The position numbers and the translations under genes were made by a program. Positions 44,277 through 53,962 of a stretch of DNA of 64,000 nt are shown piece by piece. The notes under the pieces are model-generated. The model did no database searches and had not been told where the DNA came from. It saw nothing but the letters and a program-made list of their open reading frames with translations. Numbering within the stretch: position 1 is the stretch's first letter; each line of letters opens with the position of its first letter. Location: NCBI RefSeq assembly GCF_002198715.1, contig NZ_MWLK01000033.1, forward strand, positions 124,001 to 188,000. Reading direction: 5' to 3'. The stretch comes from Rhodomicrobium sp. R_RK_3 (lineage in GTDB: Bacteria > Pseudomonadota > Alphaproteobacteria > Rhizobiales > Rhodomicrobiaceae).

Positions 44277-45362
44277 ATGCGAAGGTCGTCCCTGCTCTTT
44301 GGCGCGCTCCTGCTGCTCGGAGCCGCACTCCCCCTGGCCGGCGCGCGCGCCCAGGATGCCGATACCGACAAGCGGCTGCAGCGCCTGGAGGAACAGATCG
44401 TCGATCTGAATGCCCAGCTCGGCACGGTGGCCACCATGTCTCAGGGCGGCGCCGGCGGCGGACCGCAGACCGGTCCGGGCGGCAGCTTCGGCGGCGGTGA
44501 CACCTCCGATCTCGAGGCGCAGGTGCGCACCCTGTCCTCGCAGATGGGCGAGATCCTGCGCCGGCTGGACCAGATCGAGCGGCGCTCGGGCAGCCTTGCT
44601 CCCGGCCGTGGCTCCAACAGCGCGGCCCAGGCCGATCCGGACGAGGTCGATACCGAGCAGGGCACCGGCTTCAGCGTCGGCGGCGACAGCACGGCGAACC
44701 GGCCGCGCTCGGGCGGCAGCAGTGGCGGCAGCGCCGGCTTCAGCGGCCAGCGCAACATCACCGGCAATGAAAGCGCCGGCGGCTTCGGCACGACCGTCGA
44801 ACCCGACACGTCCGGCAATGGCGGCGGCAAGAGCAGCGGCAGCAAAAGCCGCGGCGGCCTGAGCAGCCTGTTCGGCGGCTCGGACGACGAGCCGGCCGCA
44901 TCCAGCCCGCCGCCCGCGACCAGCGCCGCGCCCGCAAGCAGCGGCAGCAGCCAGCCGGTGCGCACCGCCGCCCGCTCGACGCCGCAGGCGCAAGCCCTAT
45001 ACGACCGCGCCTATAACGCCCTGGTGCAGCGCAATTACCGCGCCGCCTCGGACGGCTTCGAGGAATTCGTGCGGACCAATTCGAACGACCCGCTGGCCGG
45101 CTCGGCCTATTTCTGGCTCGGCGAGGCCGCTTTCACCAGCGGCGAATACCGCAAGGCCGCCGACAGCTTCCTGAAGAGCTCGACCAACTATCCGCAGAAC
45201 GAGAAGGCCGCCGAAAGCCTGCTCAAGCTGGGCATTTCGCTGAAGCGGCTCGGCGAGAACCAGGCCGCCTGCTCGTCCTTCGCCGAACTGGCCCGCCGCT
45301 TCCCGAGCGCGACGCCGGTCCTGCAACGCGCAGAGAAGGAAAAGAGCCGCGCCCAATGCTGA
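44277..45362 (+). CDS. cpoB: Cell division coordinator CpoB (YbgF)
   Basis: CpoB links Tol-Pal constriction with peptidoglycan synthesis. From ATG 44277 the 361-residue protein has a signal peptide (ending ARAQ-D), a trimerising coiled coil (about 25-50), a second coiled-coil stretch (about 80-100), a long Gly/Ser/Asn-rich linker (about 100-220), and C-terminal TPR repeats (AQALYDRAYNALVQRNY, then AYFWLGEAAFTSGEYRKAAD). The low-complexity linker is longer than in many homologues. The longer upstream frame passes through the R2 repeat. Confidence 0.92.
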   Translation: MRRSSLLFGALLLLGAALPLAGARAQDADTDKRLQRLEEQIVDLNAQLGTVATMSQGGAGGGPQTGPGGSFGGGDTSDLEAQVRTLSSQMGEILRRLDQIERRSGSLAPGRGSNSAAQADPDEVDTEQGTGFSVGGDSTANRPRSGGSSGGSAGFSGQRNITGNESAGGFGTTVEPDTSGNGGGKSSGSKSRGGLSSLFGGSDDEPAASSPPPATSAAPASSGSSQPVRTAARSTPQAQALYDRAYNALVQRNYRAASDGFEEFVRTNSNDPLAGSAYFWLGEAAFTSGEYRKAADSFLKSSTNYPQNEKAAESLLKLGISLKRLGENQAACSSFAELARRFPSATPVLQRAEKEKSRAQC

Positions 45363-45368
45363 TCCGAG

Positions 45369-46721
45369 ATGACCGCCGCTGATGACGACCCTGGCGCCGA
45401 AAGGCCGCCGCCCTTCGGCCACGATGAATTACAGGCGCTTTTCGGCGGCTTCCGATTTTACCCGCATCTCGCGCTCGCGGTCTCCGGCGGCGCCGACAGC
45501 ATCGCTTTGATGCACCTGACCCGCGCCTGGCTCGATCTGCCGCGCGAGACTTCTCCGACAATCACCGTGCTGACCGTCGATCACCGGCTCCGCGCCGCAT
45601 CCGCCGCCGAGGCGGATTGGGTCGCGCAGCAGGCCGCGAGCGCTGGCTTTACCCACGCGACCCTGGGCTGGGATGGCGACAAGCCCAAGACCGGGCTGCA
45701 AGCGGCAGCGCGCGCGGCGCGCTACGCCCTGCTGACCAACTATTGCCGCGAACACGGGATCGAAGCCTTCGCCACCGCCCACACAGCCGACGATCAGGCC
45801 GAAACGCTGCTCATGCGGCTGGCGCGCGGCAGCGGCGTGGACGGTCTGGCAGGCATGGCGGCCGCATCGCGGCGCGGGGGGCTTGCGCTGCTGCGCCCTT
45901 TGCTCGGCATCTCCCGCGCGAGACTGGAAGCCTTCCTCCGGGAAAGAAGACTCCCCTGGATCGAAGATCCCAGCAATGCCGATGACCGGTTCGAGCGGGT
46001 TCGCGTCCGCCGTCTGCTGAAGGCTGGGGACATGCTCGGCCTGTCGCGCGGCAAGCTGGCGCTGTCGGCCCGGCGCCTTGGACGCGCCCGCGATGCCTTG
46101 GAGACGGCGACCGCCGATTTCCTGGCGGCCAATCTCACTCTGCACGATGCCGGCTTCGGCGAGATCCCGCTCGCGGCGCTTCAGGCGACGCCCGAAGAGA
46201 TCGCCTTGCGATCCATCGCCCGCATGATGCACGCTTTCGGCGGCGCGGCGCGGGCGCCGCAGCTTGCCAAGATCGAAGCCTGCTGGCGCGAACTCCAAGC
46301 AGCAGGCACCCCCATGGCGACACTCGGCGGCTGTCACCTCCGCCCGCGTGGCCGGAACTTGATGGTCGCGCGGGAATTCGGCCGAATGGAACCGCAAAAC
46401 ATCGCCGCGACGCCCGGCCGGCCGGTGCTCTGGGACGGCCGTTTCGAGGTCATCGCCCCCGCCTCCGATGCCGCGCTCACCATCCGCCCGATCGGCCGCG
46501 CCGGCATCGGCTCCGTAAAGACCGCAGGCGGCAGCTTCCCGGCCATTCCCGCGATCGCCGCCGAAACCCTGCCTTCGCTGTGGACGGGCGAGGCCCTCCG
46601 CTTCGCCCCCTTCGCCCAATTCCAGCCGCGCCAGCCTGCAAACTGGCTGCCGGACGCCTCTGCACGCTTCCAAAACGCGCCGATCTTGTTCGCGCGTCCG
46701 TTCCGCCATACCACCTGTTAA
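45369..46721 (+). CDS. tilS: tRNA(Ile)-lysidine synthase TilS
   Basis: TilS converts the wobble C34 of tRNA-Ile(CAU) to lysidine. The 450-residue product has the PP-loop SGGADS in LALAVSGGADSIALMHL, and HTADDQAETLLMRLARGSG, a TilS signature. The C-terminal tRNA-binding part is less conserved. It starts six bases after cpoB, continuing the operon toward ftsH. Confidence 0.95.
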   Translation: MTAADDDPGAERPPPFGHDELQALFGGFRFYPHLALAVSGGADSIALMHLTRAWLDLPRETSPTITVLTVDHRLRAASAAEADWVAQQAASAGFTHATLGWDGDKPKTGLQAAARAARYALLTNYCREHGIEAFATAHTADDQAETLLMRLARGSGVDGLAGMAAASRRGGLALLRPLLGISRARLEAFLRERRLPWIEDPSNADDRFERVRVRRLLKAGDMLGLSRGKLALSARRLGRARDALETATADFLAANLTLHDAGFGEIPLAALQATPEEIALRSIARMMHAFGGAARAPQLAKIEACWRELQAAGTPMATLGGCHLRPRGRNLMVAREFGRMEPQNIAATPGRPVLWDGRFEVIAPASDAALTIRPIGRAGIGSVKTAGGSFPAIPAIAAETLPSLWTGEALRFAPFAQFQPRQPANWLPDASARFQNAPILFARPFRHTTC

Positions 46722-46919
46722 ACCTATCTTGTCGCGCACCCATATAAGCTTGCGGCAGGCCTCATCACACACGGATTAACGACGCCTTACCTCCTGTCTT
46801 GGAAAACCCCTTAGCGCCGCTTATTTAGATTGTGCAGACATCGATCCGGAACTTGAGTTAGTGTAAGCCGATGGCTCCAGCCCCCGCAAACTCCCGGGTC
46901 TCATGCGTAGAAGGAAATC

Positions 46920-48851
<1,932 letters not shown>

Positions 48852-48883
48852 GCTCGGCCAGACCGATCGAGATTGCAAATCAG

Positions 48884-48916
48884 CCGCGCCGGTTCATCCC
48901 GGCGCGGTTTTTGTTT
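48884..48916 (+). terminator. Intrinsic terminator after ftsH
   Basis: CCGCGCCGG and CCGGCGCGG form a perfect 9-base stem with a 6-base loop, followed by TTTTTGTTT, 32 bases after the ftsH stop. It abuts the 3' end of the convergent flaF. Confidence 0.9.
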
Positions 48917-49274
48917 ATGGCTCGCGCTGCTCCATGCCCCGTGCGATGAGCTGCGAAACCTCGATCAGGGCCTGGAAATTGGCCGGACGGCCGATCCCCA
49001 CCGCCTCCGCTTCCTGCACGATCCAGCGGCCGACCGCGATCAGCTCGGCGCTCTCAGGCCTGGCCAGGTCATGGCCCGGCCGGGCCAGATCGTCGATGCG
49101 CAGCGTCCACAATTCGCGCACCAGATGGGCGGCCTCGATCGCTTCCGGCGAGCCGCTGCCTTCGGCCATCGCGGCCCGCAGCCGCTCGATGGAATGTTCG
49201 ATGGCGATCCGCTCGCGCTGGCGCGCGGTCGGCGGGTTGGCGTCGAAGACTTCGGCGTAAGAGAACCGATACAT
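48915..49274 (-). CDS. flaF: Flagellar biosynthesis regulator FlaF
   Basis: FlaF works with FlbT to control flagellin synthesis and secretion in alphaproteobacteria. The 119-residue product has the family pattern: MYRFSYAEV at the start, RERIAIEHSIERLRAA, then LVRELWTLRIDDLARPGHDL and NFQALIEVSQLIARG. No flagellin, flbT or other flagellar gene lies nearby, so it is an orphan here. Confidence 0.88.
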   Translation of the reverse strand: MYRFSYAEVFDANPPTARQRERIAIEHSIERLRAAMAEGSGSPEAIEAAHLVRELWTLRIDDLARPGHDLARPESAELIAVGRWIVQEAEAVGIGRPANFQALIEVSQLIARGMEQREP

Positions 49275-49663
49275 GCTTTCTTCTCACGAGCGAGGGCACA
49301 GAAAATCACGGTCCTCCCAGTCAAAAGCCTGGCTTACGCCTGGCGATGCTTCGAAAGGGGGGACCGCTTCGAGATGTCGATCATGGGGATGATGCTGGCG
49401 TCAGTAGAGCAGAAGCAACTTGCGCGGGGCTTGAGCCGATCGCTTCCGCGCTGACGGCGACGGGTGAAGCGGGTGTTCGGGGTCTGACACCAACACACTG
49501 CGCGATCCTCATCGCCAGGACCGTGACAGCGCCGCCCGAATAGGGCGGAAACGGAACATTTGCTCCCGCCCACCGTTCGAGAGATGCCGCGTCTATCGCA
49601 TTGACCCGGCGTGACGGCAGCCGGAAGGCGCCGCACCCGCGCCGAACCTGATTGGCGGACCCC
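49275..49663. other. Intergenic region between flaF and a small gene
   Basis: Roughly 390 bases between divergent genes. A CCGCCC/GGGCGG hairpin with a 5-base loop lies at 49532-49548. Short ORFs here lack ribosome sites and recognisable patterns. It should hold promoters for both neighbours. Confidence 0.35.
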
Positions 49664-49957
49664 ATGAACACGGCAAATCTGCAATTGCAAGGGATGCTGC
49701 TGGCTCTTGCCTCCCTGCTTGAAGCAATGAAGCGCAAGGGCCTGATGACGCAGGCAGAAATCGAAACTGCATTGTATAATGCGGAAGCCGAGGTCAGCGT
49801 CGACACGATGCGGCCGCCGGAGCTGAGCCCCGCCAATGTGGACGCCATCTGCTTTCCTATTCGCTTTTTGCGGGTGGCGACGGGTAAGGCGGGCCAGCAA
49901 ACCTTCGCCGAGATCGCCACGGGCGTCGGCCGGACCAAGCCGGGCCGCTGCTGCTAA
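49664..49957 (+). CDS. Hypothetical protein of 97 residues
   Basis: From ATG 49664 the product begins MNTANLQLQGMLLALASLLE and continues AMKRKGLMTQAEIETALYNAEAE, a helical hairpin-like start, and ends with a Thr/Gly-rich segment and CC. The LQLQGMLLALASLLEAM...GLMTQAEIETAL pattern recalls small conserved alphaproteobacterial proteins of unknown role, but I assign no family. It lies 77 bases before a phasin-like gene. Confidence 0.6.
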   Translation: MNTANLQLQGMLLALASLLEAMKRKGLMTQAEIETALYNAEAEVSVDTMRPPELSPANVDAICFPIRFLRVATGKAGQQTFAEIATGVGRTKPGRCC

Positions 49958-50034
49958 TGCCGGCGGATATGGCGAGCGCGGAACATCCGCGCACGGAGAC
50001 GGTTTTCCGTAATCCATTACAGGAGTGAGTTGTC

Positions 50035-50478
50035 ATGCCAGCGAAGCAGCCCCTGCCGCCCGATATGCCGGGTGAGACCATGGTGGAGGCCCAGCGCGCC
50101 GCCCTGGACATGGCGGCTAAGCTCAGCGCCCTCGCCTTCAAATATGCGCTGGAGCTCAACAAGATCGGTTTCGAACTCTGGCAGAAGCAGATCCGGCATT
50201 ATGCCGGCCTTCCCGACCGGCTGGCGGCGCCGAAATCGCCCAAGGAAGTCGTCGTAGTCCATGCCGAGCTGATCGAGAAGACGGCGCGCGATTACGAAGA
50301 CGGCGTCATGCAGATCGCCAATGCAGGCCAGGAGATGGCCCGCGAGACGGCGCAAACGCTGGACGAAGGACGGGAAGCCGCCGCAGCCCTGCTCGACGAC
50401 GCGCCCCCGGCCCGTCCGCACAAACCCGCTCAGCGTCCGCGCGCCAGCGGTGGCAGCCGGGGCAGGACCGCGCGCTGA
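50035..50478 (+). CDS. Phasin-like protein
   Basis: The 147-residue product is mostly amphipathic helix (about residues 18-115: EAQRAALDMAAKLSALAFKY and MQIANAGQEMARETAQTLDE) with a basic Pro/Arg-rich tail (RPHKPAQRPRASGGSRGRTAR without the last residue). This fits phasins, which coat polyhydroxyalkanoate granules and bind DNA through basic tails in some species. phaC and phaZ are not in the window, so the role is inferred from composition. Confidence 0.6.
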   Translation: MPAKQPLPPDMPGETMVEAQRAALDMAAKLSALAFKYALELNKIGFELWQKQIRHYAGLPDRLAAPKSPKEVVVVHAELIEKTARDYEDGVMQIANAGQEMARETAQTLDEGREAAAALLDDAPPARPHKPAQRPRASGGSRGRTAR

Positions 50479-50744
50479 AGCTTCGCCCAAATGGTCTATG
50501 CCGCAATTTAACCATCTTTCGCGGGCTGGGCCGGGCTCTGGGCCTTTTGTTGTGTGAGCACAAGAGCTTGGTGGAATTTTAGCAAATAAACCCTATATTA
50601 AGGGCAGCGTTCGGCTGCGCGCACGCAGGAGTGCCGCCCTCAAGTCGGGGAAGCGGCGTGGTTTTCATGGTGTCGGCGCGGCATTTCGTCCGGTGTCGTC
50701 GTTGGGGGGCCTGAATTTTCGGTAGGGATGCATAGGAGTAGACC

Positions 50745-50996
50745 ATGTCGTCACGAGGCATATCGACTGATGAAATTCGGCGCAGAGCCCAGCAGCGCAC
50801 CGACAAGGCGGAAAAACGCCGGGCCGACGCTGTCAAATCGATGAACGCCCAGGATGGCAAGCGCGCGGCAATTCAGCTGAAGACTGCCAAGCTCCGGGCA
50901 CTGCGCTTAGCCAAGGAAGCCGCCGAAGCGGCCAAGGTGGCTGAAAAGCCTGCGGCTAAGCCGCGCAAGAGCCGCAGCACCGCCGCCTCCAGCTAG
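50745..50996 (+). CDS. Small lysine/alanine-rich basic protein
   Basis: The 83-residue product has an Arg/Lys-rich helical start (DEIRRRAQQRTDKAEKRRAD) and a Lys/Ala/Pro tail (AAKVAEKPAAKPRKSRST), resembling histone-H1-like or nucleoid-associated tails in composition. TAGGAG precedes the ATG. No family recognised; nucleic-acid binding is inferred from charge only. Confidence 0.6.
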   Translation: MSSRGISTDEIRRRAQQRTDKAEKRRADAVKSMNAQDGKRAAIQLKTAKLRALRLAKEAAEAAKVAEKPAAKPRKSRSTAASS

Positions 50997-51051
50997 GGAC
51001 GACAATCCCACCCGCCTTGATTGATGCCGAGCCCCGCGTGATCCGGCGCCG

Positions 51052-51510
51052 ATGACCGAAAAGACTCTGCTCATCGTCGCCCACGCGCCTTCCGCGAACA
51101 CCGTTCGCCTGCGCGATGCCGTGGCGGAGGGGGCGCGGTATGATGGGATTTCGGCCCGTTGCCTCTCCCCTTTCGACGCCGGCCCCACCGATGTTCTCGC
51201 GGCACAGGCGATCCTTCTTTTCACCCCGGAAAATCTCGGCGGCATGAGCGGCGCTCTGAAGGATTTCTTCGACCGCAGCTACTATCCCTGCCTGGAGCGG
51301 ACCCAGGGCCTGCCCTACGCCCTGTGCGTCCGTGCCGGCCATGACGGCACCGGCACCCGGCGCGGGGTTGAAGCCATCGTGACCGGCCTGCGCTGGCGCG
51401 CGGTGAGCGAGCCGCTGATCTGCCGAGGCGATTTCCGCGAGACGTTTGTCGATGAGTGCCGCGAATTGGGGACGCTGATGGCGGCAGGGCTCGAAGCTGG
51501 GTTTTTTTGA
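51052..51510 (+). CDS. Flavodoxin-fold NAD(P)H-dependent reductase
   Basis: The 152-residue product has a flavodoxin-like beta-alpha pattern: KTLLIVAHAPSANTVRLRDAV at the start (phosphate loop) and AILLFTPENLGGMSGALKDFFDR, the typical FMN-site segment of NADPH-dependent FMN reductases. The C-terminal part carries YALCVRAGHDGTGTRRGVE. Electron acceptor unknown. It starts 55 bases after the basic small protein. Confidence 0.75.
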   Translation: MTEKTLLIVAHAPSANTVRLRDAVAEGARYDGISARCLSPFDAGPTDVLAAQAILLFTPENLGGMSGALKDFFDRSYYPCLERTQGLPYALCVRAGHDGTGTRRGVEAIVTGLRWRAVSEPLICRGDFRETFVDECRELGTLMAAGLEAGFF

Positions 51511-51538
51511 ATGGACGCAGCCGTTCCCTGGGGGCCGC

Positions 51539-52051
51539 CTATTTGCAGCGCTTTGGCACGTTCTGCGGATATTTGCCGGCCCAGTTCCCCGTCGGACCGT
51601 AACGGCAAACCCAAAGCCGGATGGCTCCGAAATAGCATTGGGCGACCCCGCAGCCGATCTGCTTGGTTTCCTTCCACACCATCTGCGTGAAATGGGCGGT
51701 CGAGGCGGCAAAACCGGGCTTGCCGTAATCGTAGACGTCGACCTCCTTGTACCAGGCATCGACGGCGCTGCTGGCGGTGCGATCGCCGCCCCAGGCGATA
51801 TTCTCGCCGATATGACCCCGGCTTTTGTCGTGCGCGATCCAGCATTTCTCCGCCCAGCGCTGCGCCGCCGCCGCCAGTTCGGCCGACCAGGTCAGCGCGG
51901 GCACGCAATGCTGTGCGCGGTAGCTGTTATGCAGGCTAAGAATGGCCGTCTGCTCGGCCGGCGTAACCGTCTCGGCGGAGGCCGGTGATAGCAGCAGAGG
52001 CAGCGACAATGCCGCCGCCAGCGCGGTGAGCCAGAAGCGGCCGAATATCAT
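51539..52051 (-). CDS. Secreted CAP-domain (SCP/PR-1) protein
   Basis: The 170-residue product has a signal peptide (LTALAAALSLPLLLSPASA-E) and a CAP domain: ILSLHNSYRAQHCVP, the GHIGENIAWG block and HFTQMVWKETKQIGCGVAQC, with six or more cysteines likely in disulfides. CAP proteins bind sterols, lipids or metals; the role in bacteria is largely unknown. It lies 78 bases downstream of the AsnC-type gene and dsbB on the same strand, so DsbB could help form its disulfides (inference). Confidence 0.88.
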   Translation of the reverse strand: MIFGRFWLTALAAALSLPLLLSPASAETVTPAEQTAILSLHNSYRAQHCVPALTWSAELAAAAQRWAEKCWIAHDKSRGHIGENIAWGGDRTASSAVDAWYKEVDVYDYGKPGFAASTAHFTQMVWKETKQIGCGVAQCYFGAIRLWVCRYGPTGNWAGKYPQNVPKRCK

Positions 52052-52129
52052 GACAATCCCTGCCCTGGTTGAACCCTTTGAGCCAACCCAATAGCGGCGA
52101 CCCGTGGCGATGTCCAGGCAGCGGCGCCC

Positions 52130-52387
52130 TTAAAAGACGGTGAAATCGCCATAAGCGCGGAAGGAGACGAACGTGTAGGTGTCCTTCACGCCCGGAATGC
52201 CATGGATGAAAGTCTGAACATAGGCGGCGATTTCATCGACATCGTTGAAGCTGGCTTTGACGAGGAGATCGTATCGGCCGGTGGTCGAATAGACCTCCGC
52301 TTGCGCCGGGCTCTTGTCGACGATGATGTTGCCGACGGAATCCGCGGCGCCCAAATCGCATTTCACCATGACGAACAGCGTTTTCAT
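52130..52387 (-). CDS. Stand-alone AsnC/Lrp ligand-binding (RAM) domain protein
   Basis: The 85-residue segment from ATG 52387 is a RAM domain without a DNA-binding half: KTLFVMVKCDLGAADSVGNI, YSTTGRYDLLVKASFNDVDE and IHGIPGVKDTYTFVSFRAYG. AGGAGGCGACG precedes the ATG, strong evidence for independent translation. The same frame continues upstream without a stop into dsbB, so a longer fused product is also possible. Such proteins bind amino acids and form rings in other bacteria. Confidence 0.82.
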   Translation of the reverse strand: MKTLFVMVKCDLGAADSVGNIIVDKSPAQAEVYSTTGRYDLLVKASFNDVDEIAAYVQTFIHGIPGVKDTYTFVSFRAYGDFTVF

Positions 52388-53047
52388 CGTCGCCTCCTGA
52401 TCGCTCCTGCTGGCCGTTTTAGGACCAATCAACCATGTAGGCACGGCCGTTCGCGTTACAATCATAATCTGGGGCCGAACAGCGCGCCACGAAGGCTCAG
52501 ACGGCTCGGACAGCAATCGATAGGCAACCGGATTGTCCGGACAGGCGGCAAAGCCGCATTCCACCAGCACGCTGGCGCAATTTAGCAGCGTGACGCCGAT
52601 CACCAGCCACACCGCCATCTTCTCGATCGGGCGCAAAATAGGGGCCGAGGGCGCGGGTTCGAATTGCCGATCGAAAAGCAGCATGACCGCGGCGGCAAGG
52701 ATGGCTGCGGCGAAGCAGAGGAAAGCCCAACTGTAATAATGCAGGCCGAGGAGCGAAGATCCATAGCCCGGGTCGCCCGGCAGAATATGCAGGAAGACCT
52801 GCCGCGCCGCGATCGTCGCGCCGAAGAGGGCGGCGATGATGACCAGCCCGTAATGGCGGGGGCACGGCCCATGGCGCAAAGTCAGGATCGGGCCGAAGGC
52901 GAGAGCGGCGAAGGCGACCCGCTGCAACAGGCAGAGCGGACACGGCAGCTCGCCGAGAGCGAGCTGAAAATAGAACGCCGCCAGCAGGATGGCCGCGATG
53001 GCGTAGAGCGCCAGGGCATTCATGCTGATGGCGAAGCTGCGTGTCAT
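52388..53047 (-). CDS. Disulfide bond formation protein B family, open into the RAM gene
   Basis: DsbB reoxidises DsbA with quinone. The membrane protein starts at ATG 53047 and has four hydrophobic segments, the periplasmic PCPLCLLQR redox pair (CxxC, about residues 36-39) and a second cysteine pair in ECGFAACPDN. About 45 linker residues follow, and the frame enters the RAM gene at 52387 without any stop, ending at 52130 (305 residues if fused). I give the part unique to DsbB here. The stop may have been lost. Confidence 0.82.
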
Positions 53048-53064
53048 GGCACCGCGATCCCGGG

Positions 53065-53223
53065 TCAGAACGATAAGGTCAGGACGTCGGTCGCATGGTG
53101 CCGATAGAGGGCGGCGATACCGACCATGCCGATGGAGAATACCCAGAGGGCGACGCGCTCGCGGCCCCAGAAGGCCAAACACAAGGCGATCGTGAACACG
53201 AGAAAGAGGACTGCGAACTCCAT
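53065..53223 (-). CDS. DUF5993-like small membrane protein
   Basis: A 52-residue frame begins MEFAVLFLVFTIALCLAFWG and continues RERVALWVFSIGMVGIAALY then RHHATDVLTLSF. It has two transmembrane helices and resembles the short DUF5993 proteins that I associate with dsbB genes. It lies 17 bases upstream of dsbB on the same strand, so an operon is likely. Function unknown. The frame is too short for standard ORF cut-offs. Confidence 0.7.
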   Translation of the reverse strand: MEFAVLFLVFTIALCLAFWGRERVALWVFSIGMVGIAALYRHHATDVLTLSF

Positions 53224-53962
53224 GGCCTTGACCGATCGGCGGATCGTCTCGCGCTGATTAGAAGGGTCAGCCTATACTGAGCTTCGTTGATGATCTCGCC
53301 GCGCTTTGCGGACAATCCACCGCACACCGTCGGCCCCCGGCATGCCGCTGATGTGCGGCCCGCAATAATCAAGCCCGAGCGTACACCTGCCGTGTCGCGC
53401 GTCTCAGGGGCGCATCCGGCCGATCAACCCAGCGTATCAATGCTGACGGGTGACATTGCCAATCCGCGCGCCCATGCCCATGTTTTCAAACGAAGGCTGG
53501 CTATTCATTGGGCAGTTAGCCAGCGTCTCATTCCCTAACACCGGTCCCCCTGGAGGCATTGCGGAAAAACGGCACAGATTGGTGGATGGGAGGCGCCGCC
53601 CGCCGCTCCATCCAGCCAGAAAGCCTGCCCCACTTATCGTATTGGCGCGGGCGCTTATGAACAAAGCCAAGAAACAGTCGGCCATCGGACTGCACGCTTC
53701 GTTAAAGCATTGCCCATAATATAATCGAATGCGCGATCTCGGTGAGACCGCTTGGTAAAATTGTCAAAATGGACATGAAACTTTGACCGTTTTTCTTGGG
53801 TTTAGTTAGAGATATCGGCTGCGGAGAGAAAAACACCGTATCCGTTGCCCATCCTCCCAAAATCCGGGAACCGGCGGCTAAGTCCGATTGTTATAACACT
53901 ATCATCGTTGGATGGGGCGCTACGTGGCTGTCCTGGCCCGCGTTGTGACTGGGGAGTTCCTG
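53224..53962. other. Long intergenic region upstream of dxs
   Basis: About 740 bases, AT-richer toward dxs. Three overlapping short ORFs (53287-53538 plus, 53437-53685 minus, 53450-53719 plus) have no good ribosome sites and no recognisable sequence. A promoter-like pair lies near 53783-53812. I see no tRNA, riboswitch or repeat. Confidence 0.4.
53783..53812 (+). promoter_or_regulatory. Possible dxs promoter
   Basis: TTGACC (53783-53788), an 18-base spacer, and TAGAGA (53807-53812) lie about 150 bases before the dxs start within AT-rich sequence. The fit is moderate. Confidence 0.35.

Noticed and set aside
50579-50860. 93-codon minus-strand ORF over the start of the basic small protein
   Set aside because: The plus-strand gene has the ribosome site and coherent composition; the minus frame looks like its shadow.
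53437-53719. Overlapping minus and plus ORFs (82 and 89 codons) in the gap before dxs
   Set aside because: Neither has a good ribosome site, hydrophobic pattern or family resemblance; left as unassigned DNA.
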